DNA from: Paramyrothecium sp. XJ0827
Taxonomy: Eukaryota > Ascomycota > Sordariomycetes > Hypocreales > Stachybotryaceae
Length of the DNA stretch: 64,000 nt
Direction: 5' to 3'
Assembly (NCBI GenBank): GCA_020881915.1
Contig: JAJFPB010000007.1
Location: 1,674,001 to 1,738,000 of the forward strand
Positions 53,385-64,000 of the stretch are shown piece by piece (position 1 is the first letter of the stretch; the number at the start of each line of letters is the position of its first letter). Position numbers and translations under genes: made by a program. Below the pieces are notes generated by a model. That model did no database searches. It was not told the origin of the DNA and worked only from the letters and a program-made list of their open reading frames with translations.

Positions 53385-56300
53385 ATGGTCCCCCTACCAA
53401 GAGCGGGATCATTCTCACCAAATCCTGCGCAACCTATCCAGACGGGATCAAATCATTCACCGCATCCTTCACACGCAGGCATCCTCAGTGCTGGCGCGAG
53501 CCCCAGCACCAGCAGTCCAACAGGGACCAATTCCCTGACCAAGATTGTGGTCGCTCAGGTCTATCTCCTTCTTAGTACCATTAAGGAGGATAAAGACCGG
53601 GCCCGGTGGGAATTACAGGTTGATCAACTAAGAAAGGTGAGCTATTCTTTGGCTACCCTAGTACAGTGATTACCCTCGGCTAGCAGACCCTACTGACTTT
53701 CCAAAGCTTATCGATGAACACGGTATGGAAGTCTTTTCGAAATACTTCACCCGGCTCGTAGCCGGCAATGCGCCACAGATATTCCCCGGGCTGAATCGCC
53801 CTGTCGCGAATCCGGGAAACTATCACATACTTGTGGGCGAGATGCGCAAACTTGCACATGATCCCGAGCAAGCTACCAAGATTGCCGAATCAGTCGAGAG
53901 TGGCACAGAAGACATCTTCCGCGACTTCGATCTCTCTACTTTTATGGAACATTTCAAACTCGATGCTTTAGAGAAGACGTTGTTGGCTCTTGCGTTCAAG
54001 CTTGGGTCTCGCTCAGACTTGAAAACTAAAGGTACGGCTTTTTGAGACGACTATCTCCTCCGAGCTAACTTACTTTCGCCCCAGCGGATGCCATCTTATC
54101 CACCAACTTTCCAACCTTCTTAGACATCATATCCCGGCCTGATATCGAAGCCCACTCCGATCTGTCGCCTGCTTTTATCGCCTTAATCATCGACCGATTC
54201 CTACAGTATCATCCGCCTAGTTTCAATGCATCATCTAGAAGAGATTTGCAGATCTACGTGGCGAAACGGTACACTTCTATGGACATCGCGCCTCCCTCAG
54301 AGGTGCTGGCAGCTCTCGATATCGGTAGGGTTCTTGCGGATAGGTCTTCCAACGCCCTTGCTCGGTATATTCAAAAGACTGGGGCGGACTTCACGAAGGA
54401 CGATGATTTGTGCTTTGCCTATCTCGAAGACAGGCCGAGCAACATTCAACTGAGCCCTGACCAAGTATCTGCTGCTCTTACATACACCACGATCAGCCAG
54501 ACCCCCCAACATGACCCCACCGTACTCAGCCGCGCTCTGCAGCGCATCTTACCCAAGACATTCGATTGGACAGAAGTCGTTCTCTTCTTCGATCAGCCGT
54601 CGGCTAGGATATCATCTCAACAGTTCTTACGCTTGTACAAGGCTCTGCTTCCTATCGCTCAAGATGAATCCAAAAAGTTCGACATCCAACGACTGTGGGG
54701 TGGTGCTTGGAGTGAGCCAGAGGCCCAACTCTCCTTTGTTAGCGCCTACGCCTCGTTGACCCCTGAGGAACTCGATGCTACCACGATTCCTGGCTTGCGT
54801 CGTAGCATCACGCTCGATGATTACAGCCAATCACCCGCTGACGTGCAGGAGCGGGCTGCCGTGGCTATCAAGCATCCTCTGACATCCGTGGCAGCTCTTT
54901 CGTCCATCTTCAACGTCGCTCTGAACTCTGTCCATGCGTCCCAAAGCGTAGAGGCCAAGAGACTTTTCCAGGAGGTTGTTGTGCCCAATTTGGATATCTT
55001 CCTAGTTTCGGCTTTCGAGGTTCCTCGTCAATCCTGGGCTACTATGGCTATCGATACATTGAAGTCGCTATTCGAGAACTTCCTATATCGTCGCTCACCG
55101 GAATATGATTTCGTGTTGGACAGTCTATGGAAGAAAGATAAGGAGTGGGTTATTCAGCGACTTATTGATGCTCACGCGGTCAAACCGGTCGACCTTCCCC
55201 TCGTCTTGGAGCATGCCGTGAAGCACAATTGGCTCGATGAGCTAGTCTATCTTCCGAATGGCTTTGGTCTGGACCTTGCTGCCTTGGCGCATGCTGAAGG
55301 CTACCTTGATCTCTCAGACTGGGCTCGATTTAACGCAGAGCGCAGAAATGAGATGTCTCGCACGCTTTTACAATTTCTCATGATTAAAGCGGATCTCGAG
55401 ATGAGGTTCCAGCGGCCACCTGAAGGGCAACAACAAGTTAAAACAAGCACAACCCTCCGCGTACGAACAGTTTCTGCTTTGCTGCAAATATTGGAAGACT
55501 TCCTCCCCAAGGCACCAGTCCAGGACCTTATCCTTGTCCAGCGACATTGTATTACGGCCTATCCTCGCCTGATCAACTATGGGGAAGGTTACGACGACAT
55601 CATCGACTCTAACGGCAAGGAGGGAAATGCTCTACCACAAGCGGCAAACAACAAAATGGAAGAGCACTATAAGAAGATGTATGGTGACGAGATTCAGGTC
55701 CGAAACATTGTGGAGATCCTCAATCGCTACAAACACTCGCGCGACTCGCTAGATCAGGATGTCTTCGCCTGCATGATACATGGCCTATTTGATGAGTACA
55801 ACCACTATGTGGATTATCCCCTGGAAGCTTTGGCAACGACGGCAGTCCTCTTCGGTGGCATCATATCTCATAAACTCATTGCGGACTTGCCCTTGAAGAT
55901 TGGTTTAGGCATGATCCTGGAGGCTGTTCGAGATCACGTTCCTGAAAATCCGATGTATAAATTTGGTCTTCAAGCATTGATGCAGCTTCTCGTGCGCTTC
56001 AAGGAGTGGCCTGGCTTTTGCAAACAGCTGCTGCAAATCCCTGGACTGCAAGGCACTGAAGCATACAAGAAGGCCGAAGAAATTGTCCGCGAGCATGAGG
56101 TGGATCTCATTCGTGGTCGCAATGGGAGTGGAACTCCTCGTGGAGGTGGCTATCCTGGAGATGCACTAACAAACGGCAACAATGAGGATTCTGCGCTTAC
56201 TGAGATACAAGCTCCCCCGTTTGCATCCATCAATATCGACCCCCATCCTCCCGGTGCTGAATTTGAGGAACCTGACGAAGAAGCCCAGGGCAAGATTCAA

Positions 56301-59300
56301 TTTGTCCTGAACAACATTACCGAAGGGACACTTCAATCCATGTGCCACGAACTTCGCGAAATGCTCGACCTCCGCCATCAACAATGGTTTGCTAGCCACC
56401 TGGTAGGAGAGCGTGCGAAGATGCAGCCGAACTATCATCACGTGTATCTGGAGCTTGTGAAACTCTTCGAAGACAAGACACTCTGGAGTGAAGTACTCCG
56501 GGAGACATACATCAGTGTGGCTCGGATGCTCAACTCAGAGGTTACCATGCAGAACTCTACAGAGAGGACACACTTGAAGAACCTTGGTGGATGGCTTGGT
56601 CTCCTGACACTTGCGCGAGATCGCCCAATCAAGCACAAGAATATCGCATTCAAGCAGCTTTTGATGGAAGCGCATGACACTAAACGGCTCATAGTTGTAA
56701 TTCCTTTTGTTTGCAAGGTATTGCTTCAGGGCGCGTCTTCAGCGGTGTTCCGACCACCAAATCCCTGGCTGATGGATATCATTCATCTTCTCATCGAACT
56801 CTACCACCATGCGGAACTGAAGCTTAATCTCAAGTTCGAGATTGAAGTGCTCTGCAAGGGCCTAAATTTGGATCATAAGAGCATTGAGCCCTCTGGCGAG
56901 ATACTGAACCGACCTACGTTGGAGGAGGTAGCTCCCGAAATTTTACCTCCCGAGCAGTTGGAGGCATTTGAAAGTTTGTCCATCAATGGACTCGGATCAG
57001 CCGTCAATACTGGACTATCCCCACAAGCCGTTGCCCCAACCATTCCAGATCTCGGCCCTCTCATCACGATACCTCCAACGAACGAGATGGTCGTCAGCAC
57101 CACGCGCCTTCACGAAATTGTCCGTACTGCCCTTACACGTGCACTGCAGGATATCATTCAGCCCGTTGTCGATCGCTCTGTCACCATCGCTGCGATTTCA
57201 ACCCAGCAGATGATACGGAAGGATTTCATCTCGGAAGGAGACGAAAACCGTGTTCGCACGTCGGCTATTAATATGGTTAAAGCTACGGCTGGCAGCTTAG
57301 CTTTGGTCACATCGAAGGAACCCCTTCGGGCTAACTTTACCAATTACATGCGGAATTTGTCTAATGACCTGCCTTCGGGTCTTCCGGAAGGCACCATCAT
57401 TATGTGCGTCAATTCGAATCTCGATCTGGCCTGCAACATCATCGAGAAACAAGCGGAAGAGAGGGCCATACCCGAAATTGAAGAGATGATAGAGCCTGAT
57501 CTTGAAGCTCGGAGACGTCATCGCCTTCAAAGGCCCAATGAACCGTTTTACGAGGCACCACTTAACCGCTGGGCCATGACGATTCCTAATCCTTACAAAT
57601 TAGCGCCAAACATAAATGGTTTGAATGCAGAGCAAATGGCAATCTACGAGGATTTCGCTCGGCAGCCTCGCCACACGGTTGCCTCCACACCTTCTCATGC
57701 ACCGTCAGCTTCCGATGCCACCAGATCCTTAGCCAACGAAGTTTTGCAAGAGCCCTTTACCGCCATCCCCAACCTTCCTACCCCGGCCGAAACCCCCTCA
57801 ATACAACACCTGGGCTCTCAACTGCAGCCATACCCTCCTGTGCACAACGCTGCGGCCAGTGCTATGACCACTGGCCGTAGTCCTGGTTTCCAAATGGATG
57901 TCCGTGGTCTGGCAGAACGTGTTAACAAATTACTGCAAGAGCTTCTTCGCGTCGCTGGCGAAGCTCGCGAGGAGCACTTCCTGGGGCTTCCACGACCTCA
58001 TCCCGTCCTAGATGTCGTTGATGCTCTTGTTCAGCTCATCATTGAAACGTCGCAAAACTCTGAGGAGTTTGCTATATACGCCGCGGATCAAATCAGTGCT
58101 TTGATTTTCCAACAAGTCGATGACAACTTGACCTTGGAGAGCCTTGTCCATGTACTGGAGACGCTCAGGAAAATATCTGGGCCTGCATTGAACAGCCGAG
58201 TGCGCGCTTACTTCAGTCAACAACCGGGCCCCAATTTCCTCAGCTTGCCCCTGCTTGCGGCTCTGGTTCGAACTGACTTGCTGGACTGGCGCAACATCGA
58301 CCTCGCCCTGTCAAAGGTGCTGGAGGCTCGGAAAGAAACGTCTCTGGAGTTCCTCGAACATCTGCTTGACTTGACTCTGCTTAACAACCGTCCAATTGCC
58401 TTGTATGCAGATTTTGTTCGCAGTCTGGAAGCTGCTTGGGCCTGGATATGCGAGGACTCGAGCTCTGTTGTAGGCCAACGCCTCAAGACCAAATTGCAAG
58501 GCTCAGGCCTCCCCCAGCCTTCGGAGGTTGCCAGTGACGACTCCGCATCGTCTAGGCAGGATCAGATGGAGTATGTCTTCGAAGAGTGGGTGCATCTTTG
58601 CAATAACCAGAATGCCTCGAACAAAGCCTCCACGCTTTTCATCCAACAACTACAGGCAAAGCAAGTCATTCGCAATCGTGATGACTTCTTCGTCTTTGTA
58701 CGCATTGCGATCGATTTGTCTGTGGATCGCTTCGAGCATCTCATCCATTCTGGAGTATCGGGCGATGCCTATGCGATGGTGGATGCCTTGGCAAAGATGA
58801 TCAGTATTTTTGTCAGTCTTCACGTGGACGGACCAACATCTCGCTCAGCCTTCCTGGACTCCACGCTGGCGCTTATCACACTGGTGCTGAACCACCATCA
58901 TGTCAAGCGGGGCGAACACCTGAACCAGAGGATTTTCTTTCGTCTTCTGTCGGTCCTGCTTCACGAGATGCATGCTATTTCCGAGGACGTTTCTGAAGAA
59001 GAAAGGCAGGATGTGATTCTCAAGTTTGCAGCAAGATTTGAAAGTCTCGGCCCGCGCTTCTTGCCAGGCTTCACTTTCGCCTGGCTCGGACTGATTCAGC
59101 ACCGTGCATTTTTGCCCGAATTGCTCCAATTGCCGGACAACGCAGGCTGGACCCCTTTCGCAAACCTTGTCTGCCAACTTCTTGATAACCTTGGTGAGCA
59201 GTTGAAGACTTTCAACGTGACCACAGTGGCCAAGGAGATATACCGAGCAACCTTGAAACTCCTCGTCGTCCTGCAGCACGACTTTTCGGATTTCATTGCA

Positions 59301-60114
59301 GCCAATCATGTCAGGTTCTGTGCCAGCATCCCGCCTCATTGTACGCAGCTGCTCAACGCCGTGCTGGCCGCCAACCCACAGCAGAATTATAACAAGATGG
59401 AGCGTAGCGAAGACTCGAGAATCTTTCCCGGCTTGATTGACGATGCGAGGAATATTGTCCGGGACAGTGGCCTCCTCAACGTGTTGGATCTCGTCCTGGA
59501 AAACGGACCATCGGAGGAGTTGATTGCGCAGGTCGCGCACACCATGACTCATAGCAGTTCTAAGACAACTACTTATGGCCATGTTCCGGTCATGGCGAAC
59601 ATCCAAGTCATTAATGCCGTAGTTCTTTACATAGGCCACCACGCCGCCGAACGGGCCACACAAGCGGGAGGATCTGTTACAGTGTCCGGAAACGAAACCG
59701 AAATAGCAGCCTTATCGCTTCTGGTGCACGAACTTCCTGCAGAGGCTAGATATTATCTGGTCTCTAGCATGATTAACCAGCTGCGATTCCCCAATGCCCA
59801 TACCGAGTTCTTTAGCCAGGCAGTCCTGTATATTTTCGGAAGGGACCTGAACGATCCAGAAGAATCGGAAATCCGCCAGGAGATTACGCGAATCCTGCTG
59901 GAACGGCTCGTTGGATTCTGGCCGCAGCCATGGGGACTCATGTACACGACCTTGGAGCTGGTCAAGAACGAGAAGTACATGTTCTTTGACCTACCATTCA
60001 TTAAGTCAACTCCTGAGGTAAGCCTTGTTGCAAAGTCAAAGTCCTCCAGAAACGATACTAACAAGTTCATGGCAGGTCGCGGAGAGGTTCGCAGCAGTCC
60101 TTCAGCGGGCATGA
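53385..60114 (+). CDS. NOT1: CCR4-NOT complex scaffold subunit Not1
   Basis: Four exons: 53385-53636, 53707-54031, 54085-60017 and 60076-60114, giving 2182 aa. Not1 is the scaffold of the main cytoplasmic mRNA deadenylase. The N-terminal HEAT region includes KIVVAQVYLLLSTIKEDKDR and GNAPQIFPGLNRPVANPGNY. The MIF4G domain that binds Caf1 spans about residues 919-1121 (GKIQFVLNNITEGTLQSM). The DUF3819/CNOT9-binding region lies at about 1185-1345. The conserved Not1 C-terminal domain that binds Not2/Not3 lies at about 1770-2170 (ANIQVINAVVLYIGHHAAE, YMFFDLPFIKSTPE). The last intron (60018-60075) restores the standard ending VAERFAAVLQRA; reading through it would give an unrelated tail. Exon 3 is 5.9 kb without an intron. 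The N-terminal start is the first ATG in frame but is variable in fungi. Confidence 0.96.
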
Positions 60115-60543
60115 AGAATCGGCAAATGAGCCAATCCTTGGGAACACTACTAAGTGTTTAATGAGCTAGACCTTAACCAGTGGTCAAAACCTTGTACATA
60201 GCGAACGGGTTTGGGCGTGACCTGTTAATTAAAAATGCTCTCCTTTCACGGGAACGGGAAAAACGTCTTAGACTCCCAGGGTATAGAAAAGGTGTCGAAA
60301 ATGTCTAGGGCGGCCCTCGTCTGGGGAAACGAGACGCTCACGACCATGAGACACGATGTAATACTGTATAATGTACGATAAAGTAGTTCTTACGCCTTCT
60401 GAAAGCAATTACCATGAGACGAGTGTTTGATATCTTTAAAATTGACGGTTACGCTATCCTAACCACCATAAGCCTTGGCCAGTAGGAAGTGGTTGGTGAC
60501 AGTACGGACTCTGGGCGAATTCGTGTTGCTAACCCAAGCTGCC
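60115..60543. other. Intergenic region between convergent genes
   Basis: A 430-bp gap holding the 3' UTRs of NOT1 (plus) and the PhzF-family gene (minus). Nothing else is seen. Confidence 0.55.
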
Positions 60544-61464
60544 TTAGATAGTAATGGTGCCTCGCATGACCTGCACGGCGGCGCCAGCAAGTGCAACCTG
60601 GTCCACCTTGGCGTCCTTGATAGCCACCTCCACTGTGATGTTACTCTCTTTTCCCATCTCAACACCCTGCGTGACATCATACTGGAAGGATTGGACTGGG
60701 CCGGTGTTTTCTGTTACGCTTAGATAGCTGCACAGACAGCACGCGGCACTGCCCGTCGCCGGGTCCTCAAAGGTGTGCTCGATCATGCGCGTGCGCAGAG
60801 AAACAAGGCGCTTGCCGCTCTCGTCCCAGGGCGAAGCGGTACGGACGAAGTAATACTTACCTATGAAGCCCTGCTGCCAGTCCGAGTCGAGTAGCTGCTC
60901 GTGCGAGAAGGTACCTGGGTTCTGCTCCACCCTACCAAGCAGCTCCAGGGAGGGCAGTTCTACGAGGATGAAGTTCATGCCCTTGACGATGCTGAAGACG
61001 GGCGCATCGAGCTCGGCCTGGCGGATCTCGGCCACGGAGGAGAGGTGCGCGGCGGGGAGTTCCTGGATGTCACGTAGGCGCTTGGCATGGAGGTGCACGT
61101 TGTGCGGGATAGCAGCCCGGACAGCATCCGGAGCAGTCTTGACAATTGGGATTGGCCCGGCCTTGGTGACGAGGGTGTCGACGCCCTGGCCTAGGAGCGA
61201 GACGGCCGTGCCAATGGTAGGGTGTCCCGCAAAGGGGAGCTCAGCAGTGGTAATGAAGATGTCGATCTGGCGTTGCTTGTTGATGTCATGATCGGCGACA
61301 TCATGGATGAAGACGGTCTCGGAGAGGTTGAACTCGCGGGCCACGGCCTGCTTCTGCTCCTGGGAAGGCTTGGGCCCGCCGGCGGGGATGGTGACGACGG
61401 CGAGGGGGTTGCCGCGGAAGCGTGTCCGGGTGAAGACGTCGAGTGTCACAAAGGGGAGCTCCAT
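60544..61464 (-). CDS. PhzF-family isomerase/epimerase
   Basis: A single exon of 306 aa, standard for the family, starting MELPFVTLDVFTRTRFRGNP. The fold is two diaminopimelate-epimerase-like halves. The family markers are GNPLAVV, the catalytic Glu region NLSETVFI, PFAGHPTIGTA, and EDPATGSAACCL in the second half. Bacterial PhzF isomerises a phenazine precursor, but most fungal and animal members have unknown substrates and no link to phenazines. No other biosynthetic gene lies nearby, so a general metabolic or repair role is as likely. The start is the only ATG that leaves the first strand of the domain complete. Confidence 0.93.
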   Translation of the reverse strand: MELPFVTLDVFTRTRFRGNPLAVVTIPAGGPKPSQEQKQAVAREFNLSETVFIHDVADHDINKQRQIDIFITTAELPFAGHPTIGTAVSLLGQGVDTLVTKAGPIPIVKTAPDAVRAAIPHNVHLHAKRLRDIQELPAAHLSSVAEIRQAELDAPVFSIVKGMNFILVELPSLELLGRVEQNPGTFSHEQLLDSDWQQGFIGKYYFVRTASPWDESGKRLVSLRTRMIEHTFEDPATGSAACCLCSYLSVTENTGPVQSFQYDVTQGVEMGKESNITVEVAIKDAKVDQVALAGAAVQVMRGTITI

Positions 61465-63712
61465 GGTTGAGGAGCTTCTGGGATCGGCAGAAAGCTTGAT
61501 AGCGAACGCTTATTCACTCCCTCTTCTTCCTCTTCTTTTGTCCCTCCTCTCCTCACGCGGAACTGAGATCCGGCGTGTACAAATGAACGGTAGCTTGCAG
61601 AGCTGAGGGGAGTGGGGCTTTCACAAGGTCAGCCAGCGATTAATTGATTGATTGATTGATTGATTGATTGAAAGTGGCCCTATGTTAGAGCTCGCCGGGA
61701 AAGTCTATCTGATAGTCGATGATGAGGAGGTGTTTGGCATGAAGGCGTGTAAGACCGCCCGAAGTCTAACCAGCTGGTTGGAGGGTGCGCCTGAGTCAGT
61801 GCGATGGTGATTGATGTGAGACAAGCTTGGTTGGTTGAAGAAGGAGGGGGCAGTAGTGAGTCACTTATATAGATTCAATCGACAATTGCAGCTCTCGCAT
61901 CAGTCACGACCTTTTGCCATGAGCCCGCATGGTTCAGAGAAGAGTCATACAGATCAATTAGTAATGATGGGGCTTTTGGCTCTCAGTGAAGCCCACTTAC
62001 GGGCATGGCAGTTCACGATGGTGCATGTTTTGGGGGTCGGCCGGCCATAAACCCCTCAGCTCAGGTACCTTGCCAGCTGCGGTCTGAAAAGAGTAAGACA
62101 CCAGAGCACAGTACCAGTACTAGTACTACATGGTGTTAGATGGCTTCCGGCACGGAAGGCGTATCGTGAAAGGGGGGTCTCAAGTTCCATGATTGGTTGC
62201 TAGCCCGAGCTAGCGGTCGTTCAGCACGAGTTGACACCCGCCTAATAAGAGGAGCTTGTGGACCGACGCAAAGTGTGTGGGAGCTACAGCATGTCACGAC
62301 GAGGAGCCCGTCTGTTTTCATGGTTGCCGTGCACCTTCTGACATCCCAATGGCGCTGTTGGTGGCTTAGTTTCTGATAGAATGAGGGCGTCATTTGTTGA
62401 AATAGCCCCGGCAGTTCTTTGTCGCCTGTGCAATCGGAGGATTCATTTAGACAGCTCTCAAGGCTTGTGAGAACAGACATGTTCCGGCAAGGCTGATGGT
62501 CCATTTGACGTCGAATCCGCCAAGGGATGTCTGAAACCTGTGTCTAAGAATGCAATCTGAGAGTATGTGGAGAACACAAACCCATGGAGTCGACTGGTCG
62601 GTTTGCTTCTCCCACGGTTCGTAGACACGAAATAGCCAACGGCCTGGACCGATCATGGGTTACAGCGCGGCAGGCGGTTCTTCCAAGCAGCACCAGAGCC
62701 AAGGCAAGGTAGTGCGGTGCGGAGTATGCGCGATGAGGTCGCGCGAGAGTCTGTTTCCCAACTAGGCAATGGTCATGAATGAGGCTAGGAGTATGCGAAG
62801 CTCCATGATTCGCCTGCGGCAGAGGGATATGTGGGCAGGGGGCACATTGGATCGAGCGATGAAGGCCATGACGAACGTAAAGTGTACGTCGATATGCTAA
62901 CTTGCCTGCCATGTGGACCAAGTAGTCCCGGCAAGGATCTGGACGAGGTAATCTGTACTGTAAATGGGTCGATTGTTGCCGAAAGTCGGGCCTGATGGAA
63001 GAGCAGGTTACCGAGGCGCAAGAGATTGATGGAAACGGACATGCCTCCGTACAGAAAGAAGGGAAATGTTTTTTTCCTTTTTCTTGCGAATTGACGGTGA
63101 GATGGCCATTGGCTGCGACAAACTTTACCGCCTTGCCGTGCATAGAAGTTGACGGTTGCGCGGAGTGATGGGCTGCAGGTCGTCTTACACGCACGCACGT
63201 CTGGGTACAATGTCCTGCCGCTGGAGCTGCAGGAAGCTGCAGCAGGATTAGACTAAACAGGGGAATCGTTCCGGGGTCAAGGGAGAGAGAGGGGAAAAGG
63301 GGTGCAGGGGTTTGGCTTGTGCTTGCAGGTACCAAGCAGGACAGGACCCGTTCCGTGCCAGTCTCTCTACTCCCAGACCCAAAGAGAAGGTCAACAGCGA
63401 GGCAAGGGGAGGCTCCGTGGGTACTTGAGCAGCTCACTCTGATGGCGATCAGGAGGCACACGACTCATAAAGGCTGATCAGAGACAAGGCCTGGGTTTCT
63501 CCGGTGGCCAAAAGCTACTCTCCGGGATGACGATGGGAACTTGGGGGTGGGCTGCTAGAAGGGAAAAAAAGAAATGAAAAAAGGGAAAAAAGGGTAAGGA
63601 GGTAAAGTCCCGGCCAATCACCGGGCGCGTATTGGCTTTACTACCTTATTTTCCTTGGTCGGCCGTCCGGTACTTGTTTGACGTACCTGTCGCTCTACCT
63701 CACATTGGTGAC
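61465..63712. other. Intergenic region, largely featureless
   Basis: A 2.2-kb stretch upstream of the PhzF gene. It contains a tetranucleotide repeat at 61642 and, near 63560, a purine-rich run of A and G. A 305-codon minus-strand frame (62544-63461) is present but reads as Ser/Pro/His/Cys-rich low-quality sequence without motif and is not called. No transposon or RNA gene is recognised. Confidence 0.45.
61642..61670 (+). repeat. ATTG tetranucleotide microsatellite
   Basis: Seven tandem units of ATTG (phase arbitrary) lie about 180 bp upstream of the PhzF-family start codon. Confidence 0.9.
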
Positions 63713-63973
63713 ATGTTTCAGGAACCTCCGGAGAAGAGAAGGAAAAGAAGCAATTCCACTCAGCCCCGAACCTCATTTACCGACCGGCTGCCAGCACGTA
63801 CCGTAGCACCTGAGTTCAGGTACCTGCAGCACCCGTGCCCCGTGCAGGGCAGCGTAGCTGTACCTTTGCGCGCACCGCTCTCGCAACCTCAGAACGACTC
63901 TGGTTCAGCTCATGCTCGTCCGGTTCGCAGCGACTCGTTGGACATCCGCTCGCTCCGGCCAGAGGGACGGTAG
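63713..63973 (+). CDS. Possible first exon of a gene continuing past the right edge
   Basis: An ATG at 63713 opens a frame of 86 codons ending at TAG 63971. The product begins MFQEPPEKRRKRSNSTQPR, with a cluster of basic residues that could be a nuclear localisation signal, then a Pro/Ser/Arg-rich disordered stretch. A possible donor (GTAGAT) sits just before the stop, so the frame might be a first exon spliced to sequence outside the window. The frame also extends upstream through non-ATG codons. No family is recognised. It may be non-coding. Confidence 0.25.
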   Translation: MFQEPPEKRRKRSNSTQPRTSFTDRLPARTVAPEFRYLQHPCPVQGSVAVPLRAPLSQPQNDSGSAHARPVRSDSLDIRSLRPEGR

Positions 63974-64000
63974 ATTGTCTTTCCCACGGTATCCGTAGTG

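Noticed and set aside
60544..61464. Phenazine or other secondary-metabolite cluster
   Set aside because: Only one PhzF-family gene is present. The dioxygenase and the hydrolase lie 20-50 kb away, and no synthase, methyltransferase set or cluster regulator is nearby.
62544..63461. 305-codon minus-strand frame
   Set aside because: Composition is that of chance translation (many Ser, Pro, His, Cys), with no domain, no conserved motif and overlapping frames in other phases.
1..64000. CRISPR arrays, bacterial operons, prophage or tRNA genes
   Set aside because: Genes are eukaryotic with introns, tandem repeats lack spacer structure, and no cloverleaf with intact A and B boxes was recognised by eye.

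Overview
The window is nuclear DNA from a filamentous ascomycete (Pezizomycotina, most likely a Sordariomycete). The evidence is short spliceosomal introns of about 50-250 nt with GTRNGT donors and CTRAC-type branch points, CT-rich promoters, and a set of eukaryotic housekeeping genes with fungal architecture. Species cannot be named from sequence alone. All exon coordinates were joined by hand from reading frame, splice signals and family conservation; none is supported by transcript data.

Layout. 0-5 kb: an ankyrin-RCC1 protein gene (-, running off the left edge) and a mitochondrial oxodicarboxylate carrier (+). 5.7-8.6 kb: an uncharacterised acidic protein gene (+) whose reading frame is interrupted by a single in-frame TAG at 6715. 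9-12.8 kb: an AT-rich gap, a TauD/TfdA-like dioxygenase (+) and a diverged tandem duplication of about 234 bp. 12.8-18.6 kb: a Mup1-type amino-acid permease and an epsin (both +). 19.3-27.3 kb: a Cdc31/centrin-like gene (-) divergent from the Nup98-Nup96 precursor gene (+). 27.9-32.1 kb: a very GC-rich small SET protein gene (+) facing a PHD-MYST acetyltransferase gene of Sas3 type (-). 32.8-37.6 kb: complex I NDUFA1 subunit (+), tRNA thiolation enzyme Ncs6/Ctu1 (-), ribosomal protein eL8 (+) and nuclear transport factor NTF2 (-). 38.6-43.3 kb: a serine beta-lactamase-like hydrolase (-), a poly(T)-marked repeat and a DUF7918-type protein (-). 44.7-52.5 kb: three minus-strand genes for a LITAF-like zinc protein, seipin and an F-BAR/SH3 cytokinesis protein (Hof1/Imp2 type). 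53.4-60.1 kb: NOT1, scaffold of CCR4-NOT (+). 60.5-61.5 kb: a PhzF-family isomerase (-). The last 2.5 kb is mostly non-coding.

The genes are mostly conserved housekeeping genes, without operon logic or a biosynthetic cluster. Two thematic neighbourhoods exist: nuclear pore/transport (Cdc31, Nup98-96, NTF2) and translation (Ctu1 and eL8 sharing one promoter region).

The most interesting signal is the lone in-frame TAG at codon 315 of the 5.7-8.6 kb gene. The frame stays open for about 630 codons beyond it, and the stop's A lies in a predicted hairpin loop with U at -1 and G at +1. This is the sequence context of the premature-stop-correcting A-to-I mRNA editing known from sexual development of Sordariomycetes. 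A nonsense mutation or sequencing error remains possible. Other notable points are a 4-nt micro-exon in NDUFA1, an 11-nt exon in the carrier gene, frame-preserving introns in the nucleoporin and F-BAR genes, and a charged pentapeptide repeat in the F-BAR protein.
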